64,000 nucleotides of DNA from Rhodococcus oxybenzonivorans (GCF_003130705.1 NZ_CP021354.1:5642001-5706000), one strand, 5' to 3'. Shown: positions 20,163 through 30,387, numbered from the stretch's first letter. Numbers and translations are program-made. Notes: generated by a model not told the origin, from the letters alone.

Positions 20163-21422
20163 ATGGCACTTCATCGGCGGGCTTTCCTGTTGGCGTGCGT
20201 CCTGGCTCTGGGAGCTGCGTGTACGACGACAGATCAGGCGTCGGGCCCGGACACCTCGGCGAGCGCGGCCGCGTCGGGAACAGAATCCACAGATTCGGCG
20301 CAGGCGGACGGGGTGATGACGATCGTGCGCGACGCGATGGCGCAGGCCCACCTACGGGCGGTGATCGTTCGTGTCACGGTGGACGGCAAGGAAATCGTCA
20401 CCGAGGCCGTCGGCGAGTCGATGACGGGGGTGCCGGCCACCACCGACATGCACTTCCGCAATGGCGCGGTAGCCATCTCGTACGTGTCCACGCTGCTGCT
20501 CCAACTCGTCGACGAGAAAAAGGTGAGCCTCGACGACAAGGTGTCGACGTGGCTGCCCGACATTCCCCACACCGACCGCGTGACGCTCCGTCAGCTCGCC
20601 CAGATGACCTCGGGCTACGTCGATTACGTGCTCGGCAATACCGACTTCGACAAGGCGATCTACGCCGACCCCTTCCGTAATTGGACCCCCGAAGAACTTC
20701 TGGCTTACGCCACCTCCAAGCCACTGCTCTACGAGCCCGGAACCAACTGGAACTACGCCCATACCAATTACGTCATTCTCGGGTTGGCGCTCGAGAAGAT
20801 CACCGGTCAGCCGATGACGACTCTCATGCAGGACAAGGTGCTCGGACCACTCGGCCTGGACAACACCACGGATCCGGGGACGGCGGCGATCACCGAACCG
20901 GTCCTGCACGCGTTCTCGTCCGAGCGGCGGGAGGCACTGCAGATTCCGCCCGGCACCTCGTTCTACGAGGAATCGACATTCTGGAACCCGTCGTGGACGA
21001 TCACCCACGGCGCCATCCAGACCTCGAACATCTACGACCTCCACGACACTGCGATAGCCATCGGCACAGGCAAACTCCTGTCCCGTGAGTCGTACGAGGC
21101 CATGATCTCGACGGACCTGCGGGGCAAGACGACCACCCTGCCTGGCTGTCCCACGTGTTTCCCGCAATCGGACGACTACACCTACGGGCTCGGGCAGCCC
21201 ATCGTCGGCAACTGGTTGATGCAGAATCCCCTCTTCAGCGGATACGCGGCGGCCGAGGCGTACTTGCCGTCGAAGAAGATCGCGATCGCCGTGGCCGTCA
21301 CCTACGACCAAGCCGCGTTCGACGACACCGGTGCGTACAAGAACGAAGCCGATATTCTGTTCCGGAAAATCGGCGCGTATCTCGCTCCCGGCGACGCTCC
21401 GGGCATCCCGGCCGGAGCCTGA
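20163..21422 (+). CDS. Lipoprotein of the beta-lactamase/serine-hydrolase fold, catalytic residues lost
   Basis: The 419-aa precursor has a short basic N-terminus, a hydrophobic stretch and a lipobox LGAAC (Cys about 19), so it should be lipid-anchored outside the membrane. From about residue 50 the fold of class C beta-lactamase-like proteins is recognisable (LLQLVDEKKVSLDDKVSTWLPD, VTLRQLAQMTSGYVDY, NYVILGLALEKITGQPM). However, the place of the SxxK nucleophile reads G-A-V-A-I (Ser to Ala, Lys to Ile), the YxN motif reads Y-A-H, and no HTG/KTG-like third motif is present. It is therefore probably a non-catalytic binding or structural protein. The stop codon is separated by one base from the ATG of the MFS exporter, indicating translational coupling. 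The start is ATG at 20163; upstream open frame is antisense noise. Confidence 0.85.
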   Translation: MALHRRAFLLACVLALGAACTTTDQASGPDTSASAAASGTESTDSAQADGVMTIVRDAMAQAHLRAVIVRVTVDGKEIVTEAVGESMTGVPATTDMHFRNGAVAISYVSTLLLQLVDEKKVSLDDKVSTWLPDIPHTDRVTLRQLAQMTSGYVDYVLGNTDFDKAIYADPFRNWTPEELLAYATSKPLLYEPGTNWNYAHTNYVILGLALEKITGQPMTTLMQDKVLGPLGLDNTTDPGTAAITEPVLHAFSSERREALQIPPGTSFYEESTFWNPSWTITHGAIQTSNIYDLHDTAIAIGTGKLLSRESYEAMISTDLRGKTTTLPGCPTCFPQSDDYTYGLGQPIVGNWLMQNPLFSGYAAAEAYLPSKKIAIAVAVTYDQAAFDDTGAYKNEADILFRKIGAYLAPGDAPGIPAGA

Positions 21423-21423
21423 C

Positions 21424-22893
21424 ATGGCGGCGGCTCTCCGATTGAACACGCGACAGGGCCGCTGGGTTGTCGTCGCCACCGTCCTCGGCTCCGGCCTTGC
21501 CCTTCTGGACGGCACGGTGGTGAATATCGCGTTGCCGCACATCGGCGAGGATCTCGGGTCGGGTGTCGAGGGTTTGCAGTGGACCCTCAGTGGTTACACA
21601 CTTGCGCTGGCGTCCCTGATTCTGCTGGGCGGGGCCCTCGGCGACCGCTGGGGCCGAAGACGTGTCTTCGTCTGGGGGACAGTGTGGTTCACCGTCGCGT
21701 CGGTGCTGTGCGGCCTCGCGCCCGACATCACCTTTCTGGTGGTCGCCCGCATTCTCCAGGGAATCGGAGCCGCGCTGCTGACCCCGGGGAGTCTCGCCTT
21801 GATTTCGGCGTCCCTGCACGAGGACGACCGCGGTGCGGCGATCGGACTGTGGTCCGGACTCGGCGGGGTGGCGGGGGCTATCGGGCCGTTGCTCGGCGGG
21901 TGGCTGGTGGAAGTGGCGGGGTGGCGATCCGTTTTCTTCCTGAACGTTCCGCTGGCCGCCGTAGTCATCTGGGCGTCTATCCGACACATACCCGAAAGCC
22001 GCGACCCTCATCCGCCGGATCATCTGGATGTCCTCGGGTCGGTGTTCGCGGTGTTCGGGCTGGGCGCCCTCACTTACGGGCTGATCGAAATGAATCCGAT
22101 CGCCGGTGCGTTCGGGGCCGTGGCGCTCACCGCGTTCGTCGTGGTGGAACGCCGATCCCCCGATGCCCTCGTGCCACCCGCGCTTTTCAGGTCCCGCATG
22201 TTCGTGGCAGCGAACCTGGTGACTTTCGCCGTATACGCGGCGATCGGTGGGGTCTTCTTCCTGTTGGTGATGCAGCTTCAGCTGGTGGCGGGGTATTCGC
22301 CGGTTGCCGCCGGCCTTGCCACCATGCCGATCACTCTCGCGATGCTGGCCCTCTCCTCCCGCGCCGGTCGCTATTCGCAGAACCACGGTCCCCGACTGCC
22401 GATGACGCTCGGCCCCGCGCTCGCGGCCATTGGCCTCCTCCTCATGACACGGATCGGGTCCGACGCGTCGTACTGGTCCGACGTCCTGCCGGGCGTGATC
22501 GTGTTCGGACTCGGACTGTCGGCCATCGTCGCCCCGCTGACCACCGCGGTTCTCGGGTCGGTCCCCGTCGAGCAAGCCGGTGTCGCGTCCGGGGTCAACA
22601 ACGCCGTGGCGCGCACCAGCCAGCTACTCGCCGTGGCCGCGCTGCCGGGTCTCGCCGGGATCGACGCCGCCAGCCTGGCCGAACCCGACAGCTTCTCGCA
22701 GGGCTTCCGGATCGCAATGTACCTGTGCGTCGCCATGCTCGTCGTCGGCGCGATCATCGCAGCCGCCCTCATTCGCACGCCGGCGGCGCCGGCACAGGTT
22801 CCCCCAGATTCCGTTGCCTGCCAACCACATTGCGACGTCACCGGACCCGCGGTACAACCGACCACTATCCGGTCCGGGACTAGTCCGGCATGA
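21424..22893 (+). CDS. MFS drug-exporter family (EmrB/QacA, DHA2-like)
   Basis: This 489-aa inner-membrane antiporter is predicted to use the proton gradient to export small molecules. Signatures include motif D1-like ALLDGTVVNIALPHI, motif A GALGDRWGRRR after helix 2, and motif C-like GLGGVAGAIGPLLGG. There are about 14 helices and a Cys/His-containing cytosolic tail (CQPHC) that is common in actinobacterial members. The ATG at 21424 follows the lipoprotein stop by one base, so the two are likely co-translated. Whether it exports a peptide, a lipid or a drug cannot be told. Downstream lies a gene remnant at 22956. Confidence 0.88.
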   Translation: MAAALRLNTRQGRWVVVATVLGSGLALLDGTVVNIALPHIGEDLGSGVEGLQWTLSGYTLALASLILLGGALGDRWGRRRVFVWGTVWFTVASVLCGLAPDITFLVVARILQGIGAALLTPGSLALISASLHEDDRGAAIGLWSGLGGVAGAIGPLLGGWLVEVAGWRSVFFLNVPLAAVVIWASIRHIPESRDPHPPDHLDVLGSVFAVFGLGALTYGLIEMNPIAGAFGAVALTAFVVVERRSPDALVPPALFRSRMFVAANLVTFAVYAAIGGVFFLLVMQLQLVAGYSPVAAGLATMPITLAMLALSSRAGRYSQNHGPRLPMTLGPALAAIGLLLMTRIGSDASYWSDVLPGVIVFGLGLSAIVAPLTTAVLGSVPVEQAGVASGVNNAVARTSQLLAVAALPGLAGIDAASLAEPDSFSQGFRIAMYLCVAMLVVGAIIAAALIRTPAAPAQVPPDSVACQPHCDVTGPAVQPTTIRSGTSPA

Positions 22894-22955
22894 CCCGCAG
22901 CGCCGGGCCCGCGCACCTCCTCGTGCAAACCCTCCATCTTAGCGTCGAGGTGCCG

Positions 22956-23174
22956 GGCGTCCAGGGTGAGCGGGAGTCCTTTGCGGGCGGTCTTGCCGAG
23001 GACGCTGTCTGCCGATTTCAGGCGCGACTTCACATGTTCGATCGGACTGTGGTCGTGAATGTAGGTGAACTCGTCCTTCAGGATGTTGATCTTGGTCATC
23101 ATCTCGTCGATCCCGAACTTGTACGACATCAGGAAGCGAGTGAACTCGCGCCGTTGGTCGATGAGGGCCTCCGC
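22956..23174 (-). pseudogene. Remnant of a small alarmone synthetase (RelA/SpoT-domain) gene
   Basis: Read on the minus strand, this 73-codon stretch (ALIDQRREFTRFLMSYKFGI, then FTYIHDHSPIEHVKSRLKS) matches the N-terminal part of actinobacterial small alarmone synthetases, the (p)ppGpp-making proteins with only a synthetase domain. An in-frame TAA stands immediately upstream (23175-23177). After LPLTLDA the similarity stops abruptly, where the family continues with a conserved IRDIAGVR-type segment, so the catalytic domain is absent. The frame then runs on antisense into the MFS gene without resemblance to anything. It is best read as a gene relic left by a deletion or rearrangement. Confidence 0.7.
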
Positions 23175-23195
23175 TTATCGAGGTCGGGCCTCTCG

Positions 23196-23201
23196 TATTC
23201 T
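23196..23201 (+). promoter_or_regulatory. -10 element of a probable leaderless promoter
   Basis: TATTCT lies 6 bases before the GTG at 23208, the spacing expected when transcription starts at the start codon. Confidence 0.45.
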
Positions 23202-23207
23202 GGTCGC

Positions 23208-23624
23208 GTGGTGACTTCGGGTACCGACCCCGCGAGCGTGCGCGTCGACAGCTGGACCTGGGCGGTCCGGCTGTTCAAGACGCGCTCGGCGGCAGCTGCG
23301 GCGTGCCGGTCGGGGCACGTGCGGGTCAACGGCTCCCCGGCCAAGCCTGCGCAGCCGGTGAAGGTGGGCGACGAGGTCCGTATTCGCGCCGCCGGAACCG
23401 AACGCATCGTGGAGGTGACCCGCCCCATCGCCAAGCGAGTCGGTGCTGTCATCGCCGCGGAGTGTTACACCGACACCACACCGCCACCTCCTCCTCTCGA
23501 GGTTCTCGCCTCTCTTCCCCGACGCGACCGCGGGGCCGGCCGGCCGACCAAACGCGAACGTCGGGAGATGGATCGGCTCCGTGGGATGACGGACTCAGAC
23601 CGGGGTGTGGCTGAGGATGTGTAG
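23208..23624 (+). CDS. S4-domain RNA-binding protein (Hsp15/HslR-like)
   Basis: This 138-aa protein has an S4 domain in residues about 10-55 (VRVDSWTWAVRLFKTRSAAA, then GHVRVNGSPAKPAQPVKVGDEV), the fold used by Hsp15 to bind rRNA on stalled 50S subunits. The C-terminal part is Pro- and Arg-rich (GRPTKRERREMDRLRGM), typical of actinobacterial homologues. Two adjacent GTG codons at 23208 and 23211 could both start; the first is chosen because of the -10 spacing. The 3' end overlaps the convergent DAG kinase gene by 30 bases. The substrate RNA is inferred from the family only. Confidence 0.85.
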   Translation: MVTSGTDPASVRVDSWTWAVRLFKTRSAAAAACRSGHVRVNGSPAKPAQPVKVGDEVRIRAAGTERIVEVTRPIAKRVGAVIAAECYTDTTPPPPPLEVLASLPRRDRGAGRPTKRERREMDRLRGMTDSDRGVAEDV

Positions 23625-24509
23625 CGCGCCGGGCACGGCCTCGATCGTTACCGGGAGCGGACCGACGCGGTCACCGTCCGCGTAGGCCGTGATGCCTTCG
23701 CACCGCAACCGCACCGTCCGCGAACGGTAGGTCTGCACTTCGGGAAGATCGACATGGGTGCCCTTGTAGACCCGGGGGAACAACCGGACCAGCCGCGCCC
23801 GTGATCCGTATCCCACCACGGTGACGTCGAGAAGGCCGTCGGCCTTGTTCGCTCCGGGGCAGATCTGCATTCCGCCGCCGTAGGATCGGCCGTTGCCCAC
23901 CGCAACCAACGTGGCGTCCACCTGCACGGTGGCGTCGTCCAGTTCGATCGAATAGTCCAGGGGACGAAGCCGCGTGAGCTCCGCCAGCATGGCCAAGTTG
24001 TACCGCATCGGCCCCTTGGGCCACGTCATCCGATTGGCCCGATCGGTGACGAGCGAATCGAAACCGCTCGCCACCACCGTGCCCGCCCAGACCACCGCCC
24101 CATCCGTGAGCGTGATCCGGGCGAGATCCGACTCCTGGACCTCACCGTCCGCGATCACATCGGCCGCCGCGACCGGATCGCCGACGGGAACCCCGAACTC
24201 GCGCGCATGATCGTTTCCGGTACCTGCGGGGATCAGTCCGATCGGTGTTCCCGACCGTGCCGCGGCCTGCAAGCCGATACTGATCGCACCGTCCCCACCG
24301 ACTACGACCAGCGCATCGGTGCCGTCATCGATGGCCCGGCGGGCGAGCGTGCGCGCATGATCGGCGTCGGTCCCGATGATCTCGGTGACCGTTACACCGC
24401 GTTCACGCAGCCGCGCCACGCCCTTACGTCCGGCGACCGGGGCGTGGCCGTGCCCGGCCAGCGGGTTGATCAGGACCGTGACCCGCTCGACGGTCTTCGT
24501 CGTGCTCAC
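23595..24509 (-). CDS. dagK: Diacylglycerol kinase / lipid kinase (DagK-like)
   Basis: This 304-aa soluble lipid kinase phosphorylates diacylglycerol (or a related lipid) with ATP. It has the DAGKc nucleotide-binding motif VVVGGDGAIS near residue 70 and the conserved IPAGTGNDHARE near residue 92, then a beta-sandwich C-terminal domain. It starts with GTG at 24507-24509, overlapping the stop of the AgpS-like gene by 4 bases, so the two are translationally coupled. The same pairing of a flavoprotein with DagK exists in Mycobacterium tuberculosis (Rv2251/Rv2252), where DagK feeds phosphatidylinositol mannoside and phospholipid synthesis. The symbol reflects the family. Confidence 0.9.
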   Translation of the reverse strand: MSTTKTVERVTVLINPLAGHGHAPVAGRKGVARLRERGVTVTEIIGTDADHARTLARRAIDDGTDALVVVGGDGAISIGLQAAARSGTPIGLIPAGTGNDHAREFGVPVGDPVAAADVIADGEVQESDLARITLTDGAVVWAGTVVASGFDSLVTDRANRMTWPKGPMRYNLAMLAELTRLRPLDYSIELDDATVQVDATLVAVGNGRSYGGGMQICPGANKADGLLDVTVVGYGSRARLVRLFPRVYKGTHVDLPEVQTYRSRTVRLRCEGITAYADGDRVGPLPVTIEAVPGALHILSHTPV

Positions 24510-26134
24510 GGAATCAACTTTCCGGGATTGAGGATTCCGGCCGGGTCGACCGCATCCTTGATGGCCCGCAGGATGGTGACCCCGAGATCACCGATTTCCT
24601 TACGCATCCACGGGCGGTGGTCGACGCCGACCGCGTGGTGATGCGTGATGGTCCCGCCGGTGGCGACGATCGCGTCACCCGCAGCGGTTTTCGCTTGTCG
24701 CCACTGTTCGAGTGGGTCGGCCGCCTGAGCGCAGACCACGGTGAAGTACAGCGAGGCCCCCGTCGGATACGTGTGGGAGATGTGGCACAGGACGAGCGGT
24801 GGAGTGCCCTGCTCGGAGAGAGCCGAGGTGAGCGCCGTCGTGACCGCCGCACGCAGCGCGGCGAGATTGCCCCAGTGCGTGGAGGTTTCGAGCGTTTCGC
24901 AGAGTGCACCGGCGTCGAGCAGGGAGTCGCGTAGATAAGGTGCATCGAAACGTCCGTGCTCCCAGCTGTTCCCGGGATCCGCCCCCAACGACGTGCCTCC
25001 GTGCGCCTGCAGCACCGCGCGAGCCTCGGCCACCCGCTCGGCGGTGTGTGCGGCGGTGCCTTCGAACGTGGTGATCGCCAGGCAGCCACCGGCGACGGCC
25101 TCGTCACCGATCTTGTCGGTGGTCGCCAGATTCACACCGGTTTCGGCCTCGTCGGACAGTCGCAGCACGGTGGGAACAGCACCTTCCTGCCGCAGGGCGC
25201 GCAGAGCGGCAGCGCCCGTCTCGAAGTCGGGGAAGTTCCAGCCCTCACGGACGGTCGACTCGGGAACGGCATGCACCCGCACGCGCACCCGGGTGATCAC
25301 GCCGAGGGTTCCCTCCGAGCCGACGAACAACTCCCCCAGGTCCGGTCCCGCAGCGGACGCCGGCGCCCGTCCCGTGTCGAGAATGCCGGCCGGAGTGACG
25401 ACGCGCAGCCCCTCCACCATGTCCTCGAACCGGCCGTAGCCGGCGGACGCCTGCCCCGAGGACCGGGTCGCCGCGAAGCCGCCGATGGTGGCGAACCGGA
25501 AGCTCTGCGGGAAGTGCCCCAACGACAAGCCGTGCGCCCCCAACAGCTCTTCGGCACGCGGTCCCGTCACACCGGCGCCCAGGGTCGCGACACCGGACTC
25601 GGCATCGAGGTCGAGCAGGGTGTCGAACCTCCGCAGATCGAGCGACACGACGGCGGCGAATCGGTCGCGCACCGGATCGAGACCGCCCACAACGCTCGTG
25701 CCTCCCCCGAACGGCACCACGGCGATCGCGCTGTCCGTGCAGTAGCGCAGCACTTCACCGACCTCGTCGTCGGTTCCCGGGGTGATCACCGCGTCGGGCG
25801 CATCCTGCGGTTCCGAGCTGCGACGGCGCAGCAGGTCGAGAGTGCTTTTTCCGCCGGCACGCAGGAGGCGATCGGTGTGCGCGGTACTGCAGAACCGCTC
25901 CCCGACGATGGTCGCCAGGGCGGCCCGGTCCTTCTCGGACAGGGCGCTGGGAGCGAGGACGACATCCCCCGGGTTCCGCTCCGGAGCCTCGGTGATCAAC
26001 ACCCCCAGCGCCTGCTGCAGCAGGGCTTTGATCCCGTCAGAGAGAACCTTCCGTTTCTCCGGCGCACCCCAGGCATCCCACTGCATCGGGGGTGCCGTCA
26101 GGACGGCCTGATCATCCGATCGCTCATTGCTCAT
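24506..26134 (-). CDS. agpS: FAD-linked oxidase, alkyl-dihydroxyacetone-phosphate synthase (AgpS) type
   Basis: The 542-aa protein has a PCMH-type FAD-binding domain (PDAVITPGTDDEV, then AVVPFGGGTSVVGG near residue 145) and the AgpS C-terminal active-site features: HTYPTGASLYFTV near residue 450 and a His-rich loop ITHHHAVGVDHRPW near residue 500. True AgpS exchanges the acyl chain of acyl-DHAP for a fatty alcohol to start ether lipid synthesis; many actinobacterial homologues have an unproven role. ATG start at 26132-26134. Coupling to dagK by a 4-base overlap supports a glycerolipid role. A perfect 7-bp inverted repeat sits just upstream. Confidence 0.88.
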   Translation of the reverse strand: MSNERSDDQAVLTAPPMQWDAWGAPEKRKVLSDGIKALLQQALGVLITEAPERNPGDVVLAPSALSEKDRAALATIVGERFCSTAHTDRLLRAGGKSTLDLLRRRSSEPQDAPDAVITPGTDDEVGEVLRYCTDSAIAVVPFGGGTSVVGGLDPVRDRFAAVVSLDLRRFDTLLDLDAESGVATLGAGVTGPRAEELLGAHGLSLGHFPQSFRFATIGGFAATRSSGQASAGYGRFEDMVEGLRVVTPAGILDTGRAPASAAGPDLGELFVGSEGTLGVITRVRVRVHAVPESTVREGWNFPDFETGAAALRALRQEGAVPTVLRLSDEAETGVNLATTDKIGDEAVAGGCLAITTFEGTAAHTAERVAEARAVLQAHGGTSLGADPGNSWEHGRFDAPYLRDSLLDAGALCETLETSTHWGNLAALRAAVTTALTSALSEQGTPPLVLCHISHTYPTGASLYFTVVCAQAADPLEQWRQAKTAAGDAIVATGGTITHHHAVGVDHRPWMRKEIGDLGVTILRAIKDAVDPAGILNPGKLIP

Positions 26135-26144
26135 GCGTTATAGT

Positions 26145-26169
26145 GTTACACATCATGTAAGAGTGTAAC
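26145..26169. promoter_or_regulatory. Candidate operator upstream of the agpS-dagK pair
   Basis: A perfect inverted repeat GTTACAC/GTGTAAC with 11 bases between the arms lies 10 bases upstream of the agpS start, within the 41-base gap after the MFS gene. It overlaps AT-rich sequence suited to a promoter (TATAAC on the minus strand). It could give agpS-dagK separate control; the repressor is unknown. Confidence 0.4.
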
Positions 26170-26175
26170 TAGGCT

Positions 26176-27444
26176 TCACCGTCGACCGCGCTCCCGCCAC
26201 ACCTGCCGGATGGGTCGTAACACCAGTCCCATCTGCCTGCGGGTCTTGCCGCGGGTCACCAGCACACCGATGATCGCGACCGCCCAGACCGGGTACTGCA
26301 CCAGCCACGCCACGCGGAACGCCGCGAACGAGTACCCTCCCATCGCGTCGAGGATGAGCCCCATCGCCTGTATGACCAGCAACGAAGCGAGGAAACCGCC
26401 GATGTTGACCATCCCCTGCGCGGTACCCATGCTCGTGCTCGGGTTGAACATCCGGGCGTAGTCGAACCCGATCATCGAACCGGGACCGCCCACCGAAACG
26501 ACCACCACGAGCAGAACCAGCATCCACATCGGCGCCGGCTCCGAAAGAGCGAGGACCGCCGTCCACATCGCGGCGTTGCTGATCATGATCGACAAAACAA
26601 GATATGACCGGCGCATGGGGAAACGCCCACTGAGGACGCCGATGATCGGCCCCGCGACGATCGCCGAGATCACCGACAGGGTGAGCAGCGAGCCTGCCTC
26701 CGCCGCTGATAGACCCTGCGCAGACCGCAGGTAGGGCACCCCCCACAGCAGCGCGAACGTGGTCATCGAGAACTGTGTGCCCATGTGCGTGAAGAATCCG
26801 AGCCGAGTGCCGGGACGCGCCCACACGGTTCTGATCTGCCGTCCCACCTCCCGCAGTCCCGCGGGCGCGGCCACTACCTCGAGGCCGGGCGGCGAGTTCC
26901 GGATCACCGAGACGGCCAGCACGAACGACAGCAACCCCAGTGAGGCGGCGCTGCCGTAGGCGAAGTTCCATCCGGGACCGTTGAGCAACAGCATCAACGG
27001 CAATGCCGACAGGATCTGGCCTATCTGCCCGAAGATGCCGGTCAGCTGGGACACCAGCGGGACGCGTCGCGGCGCAAACCACTGCGGCACCAGACGCAGC
27101 ACCGAAATGAACGTCATCGCGTCGCCGATTCCGACGAGCACCCGCGCGGCGATGGCGATCGGCAGCGACTCGGTGACCGCGAGAAGCATCTGCGCCGACG
27201 CCATGATGAGGGCGCCGGACGCGATCATGCGCCGCGAACCGTACCGGTCGAGGAGCACTCCCGCCGGAATCTGCATTCCTGCGTACACCACGATCTGCAG
27301 GACGACGAAGCTGGAGAGCACGCTGGGACTGATCGAAAACCGTTCGGTTGCAGCGAGACCCGAAACACCGAATGAGGTGCGGTGGAGGACGGCGACGATG
27401 TAGGCGATGACCCCGACACCCCACACCAACCACACTCTGCTCAT
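26176..27444 (-). CDS. MFS transporter, 12-helix
   Basis: The 422-aa membrane protein begins with WLVWGVGVIAYIVAVLHRTSFGVSGL, a pattern common to actinobacterial MFS carriers of the anion/nitrate-like group. The motif-A loop VLLDRYGSRRM lies after helix 2, and there are 12 predicted helices with a central charged loop. The ATG at 27442-27444 is the clear family start. It lies between the aldo/keto reductase (44-base gap) and agpS (41-base gap) on the same strand, so a four-gene transcript is possible. No substrate can be assigned from the sequence. Confidence 0.85.
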   Translation of the reverse strand: MSRVWLVWGVGVIAYIVAVLHRTSFGVSGLAATERFSISPSVLSSFVVLQIVVYAGMQIPAGVLLDRYGSRRMIASGALIMASAQMLLAVTESLPIAIAARVLVGIGDAMTFISVLRLVPQWFAPRRVPLVSQLTGIFGQIGQILSALPLMLLLNGPGWNFAYGSAASLGLLSFVLAVSVIRNSPPGLEVVAAPAGLREVGRQIRTVWARPGTRLGFFTHMGTQFSMTTFALLWGVPYLRSAQGLSAAEAGSLLTLSVISAIVAGPIIGVLSGRFPMRRSYLVLSIMISNAAMWTAVLALSEPAPMWMLVLLVVVVSVGGPGSMIGFDYARMFNPSTSMGTAQGMVNIGGFLASLLVIQAMGLILDAMGGYSFAAFRVAWLVQYPVWAVAIIGVLVTRGKTRRQMGLVLRPIRQVWRERGRR

Positions 27445-27488
27445 CGCAGATCAAACTACTCCCCGGCGACCGTTACCCGCCGGTTGCG

Positions 27489-28490
<1,002 letters not shown>

Positions 28491-28611
28491 GCCGACCATC
28501 TTTACCGACTGGGCGGCACCGTGCACCGTCTGGAATCGCACTGATCGATATGCGGGTCGGGTAGCACCGGCCTGCCACGGGATTCGGGCGACCGGGCTGT
28601 CGGCGCGCGCC

Positions 28612-28617
28612 TAGGCT
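28612..28617 (+). promoter_or_regulatory. -10 element of a probable leaderless ilvD promoter
   Basis: TAGGCT lies 7 bases before the ilvD ATG, with no Shine-Dalgarno sequence between, which fits leaderless transcription. Confidence 0.4.
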
Positions 28618-28624
28618 GTGACTC

Positions 28625-30319
28625 ATGACAATCTCGGATCCGAAGCCCCGCAGCCGCGACGTCACCGACGGACTGGAGAAGACCGCAGCCCGCGGAATGC
28701 TCCGCGCGGTGGGCATGGGCGACGACGACTGGGGGAAATCGCAGATCGGCGTCGCATCGTCGTGGAACGAAATCACCCCCTGCAACCTCTCGCTCGACCG
28801 CCTCGCGAAGTCGGTGAAGGACGGGGTTCATTCGGGCGGTGGATACCCGCTCGAGTTCGGCACCATCTCCGTCTCCGACGGGATCTCCATGGGGCACGAA
28901 GGCATGCACTTCTCCTTGGTGTCGCGCGAGGTGATCGCCGACAGCGTCGAAACGGTGATGCAGGCCGAGCGCCTCGACGGTTCGGTCCTCCTTGCCGGGT
29001 GCGACAAATCGCTGCCCGGAATGCTGATGGCCGCCGCCCGGCTCGACCTGGCCAGCGTCTTCCTCTACGCCGGCTCGATCCTGCCCGGTATCGCGAAACT
29101 GTCCGACGGCAGCGAACGACAAGTCACCATCATCGACGCGTTCGAAGCGGTCGGCGCCTGCTCCCGCGGACTGATGAGTCGTGAAGATGTCGACACCATC
29201 GAGCGCGCAATCTGTCCCGGCGAAGGTGCCTGCGGCGGAATGTATACCGCTAACACCATGGCCAGTGCCGCGGAAGCACTGGGTATGTCCCTTCCCGGCA
29301 GCGCCGCTCCCCCGGCGACCGACCGCCGCCGCGACGGCTTCGCCCGGCGCAGCGGCGAAGCCGTGGTCGAACTGCTTCGCCGGGGCATCACCACCAGCGA
29401 CATCCTCACCAAAGAGGCATTCGAGAACGCGATCGCCGTCGTCATGGCGTTCGGTGGATCCACCAACGCCGTCCTGCACCTTCTCGCCATCGCTCACGAA
29501 GCCGGGGTCGAACTGACCCTCGACGACTTCAGTCGGGTCGGAGCACGTGTCCCGCACCTGGCGGATGTCAAACCGTTCGGCTCACACGTCATGACGGATG
29601 TCGATCACATCGGCGGTGTTCCCGTCGTCATGAAGGCGCTTCTCGACGCCGGACTCCTTCACGGCGACTGCCTGACGGTCACCGGCAAGACCATGGCGGA
29701 GAACCTCGCGGACATCGCGCCCCCGGACCCGGACGGCAAGGTGCTCCGCGCGATGAGTTCACCCATCCACCCGACCGGTGGCATCACCATCCTGAAGGGT
29801 TCACTCGCACCCGGGGGTGCCGTGGTGAAGTCGGCGGGTTTCGACTCCGACGTGTTCACCGGCACCGCCCGCGTCTTCGACCGCGAGCGAGCCGCGATGG
29901 ACGCCCTCGAGGACGGCACCATCACCAGCGGTGACGTGGTCGTCATCCGCTACGAGGGACCCAAGGGCGGTCCCGGAATGCGGGAGATGCTGGCCATCAC
30001 CGCCGCGATCAAGGGCGCCGGCCTCGGCAAGGACGTGCTGCTCCTCACCGACGGCCGCTTCTCCGGCGGCACCACCGGCCTGTGCGTCGGCCACGTCGCA
30101 CCCGAGGCCGTCGACGCCGGGCCCATCGCCTTCGTCCGCGACGGCGACCAGATTCGGCTCGACGTGGGCACCGGGACCCTCGATCTGCTCGTCGACGAAG
30201 AGGAACTCACCGCCCGGAAGAACGGGTGGGAGCCACTCCCGCCGCGCTATACCCGTGGCGTTCTGGCCAAGTACACCAAGCTGGTCGGCTCCGCTTCCGG
30301 CGGCGCTGTCTGCGGGTAG
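28625..30319 (+). CDS. ilvD: Dihydroxy-acid dehydratase
   Basis: This enzyme converts 2,3-dihydroxy-3-methylbutanoate and its isoleucine counterpart to the 2-keto acids, the third common step of valine, isoleucine and leucine synthesis. The 564-aa protein has the iron-sulfur ligand regions [10 protein letters not shown] (Cys about 57), [12 protein letters not shown] and [14 protein letters not shown], and the C-terminal [23 protein letters not shown] signature. The length is normal. It is not beside other ilv genes here. The palindromic repeat copy 2 follows the stop codon by 12 bases. Confidence 0.96.
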   Translation: MTISDPKPRSRDVTDGLEKTAARGMLRAVGMGDDDWGKSQIGVASSWNEITPCNLSLDRLAKSVKDGVHSGGGYPLEFGTISVSDGISMGHEGMHFSLVSREVIADSVETVMQAERLDGSVLLAGCDKSLPGMLMAAARLDLASVFLYAGSILPGIAKLSDGSERQVTIIDAFEAVGACSRGLMSREDVDTIERAICPGEGACGGMYTANTMASAAEALGMSLPGSAAPPATDRRRDGFARRSGEAVVELLRRGITTSDILTKEAFENAIAVVMAFGGSTNAVLHLLAIAHEAGVELTLDDFSRVGARVPHLADVKPFGSHVMTDVDHIGGVPVVMKALLDAGLLHGDCLTVTGKTMAENLADIAPPDPDGKVLRAMSSPIHPTGGITILKGSLAPGGAVVKSAGFDSDVFTGTARVFDRERAAMDALEDGTITSGDVVVIRYEGPKGGPGMREMLAITAAIKGAGLGKDVLLLTDGRFSGGTTGLCVGHVAPEAVDAGPIAFVRDGDQIRLDVGTGTLDLLVDEEELTARKNGWEPLPPRYTRGVLAKYTKLVGSASGGAVCG

Positions 30320-30331
30320 GCGCTCCGCGCC

Positions 30332-30373
30332 CGTGAGTGGTTGACGAGTCCAGAGACTCGTTAACCACTCACG
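30332..30373. repeat. Dispersed palindromic repeat, copy 2 (terminator-like)
   Basis: The 19-bp arms (30332-30350 and 30355-30373, beginning CGTGAGTGGT) form a hairpin with one G-T wobble and a 4-base loop. The sequence is nearly the same as the palindrome after fadE25. It lies between convergent ilvD and the protease gene, so it probably ends both transcripts. Confidence 0.8.
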
Positions 30374-30387
30374 AGCGCCGAAGGCGC

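Noticed and set aside
22371..22955. Continuation of the alarmone-synthetase frame as a 252-aa protein
   Set aside because: Beyond residue 58 the sequence is antisense to the MFS gene and lacks any synthetase motif, so only the N-terminal remnant is reported.
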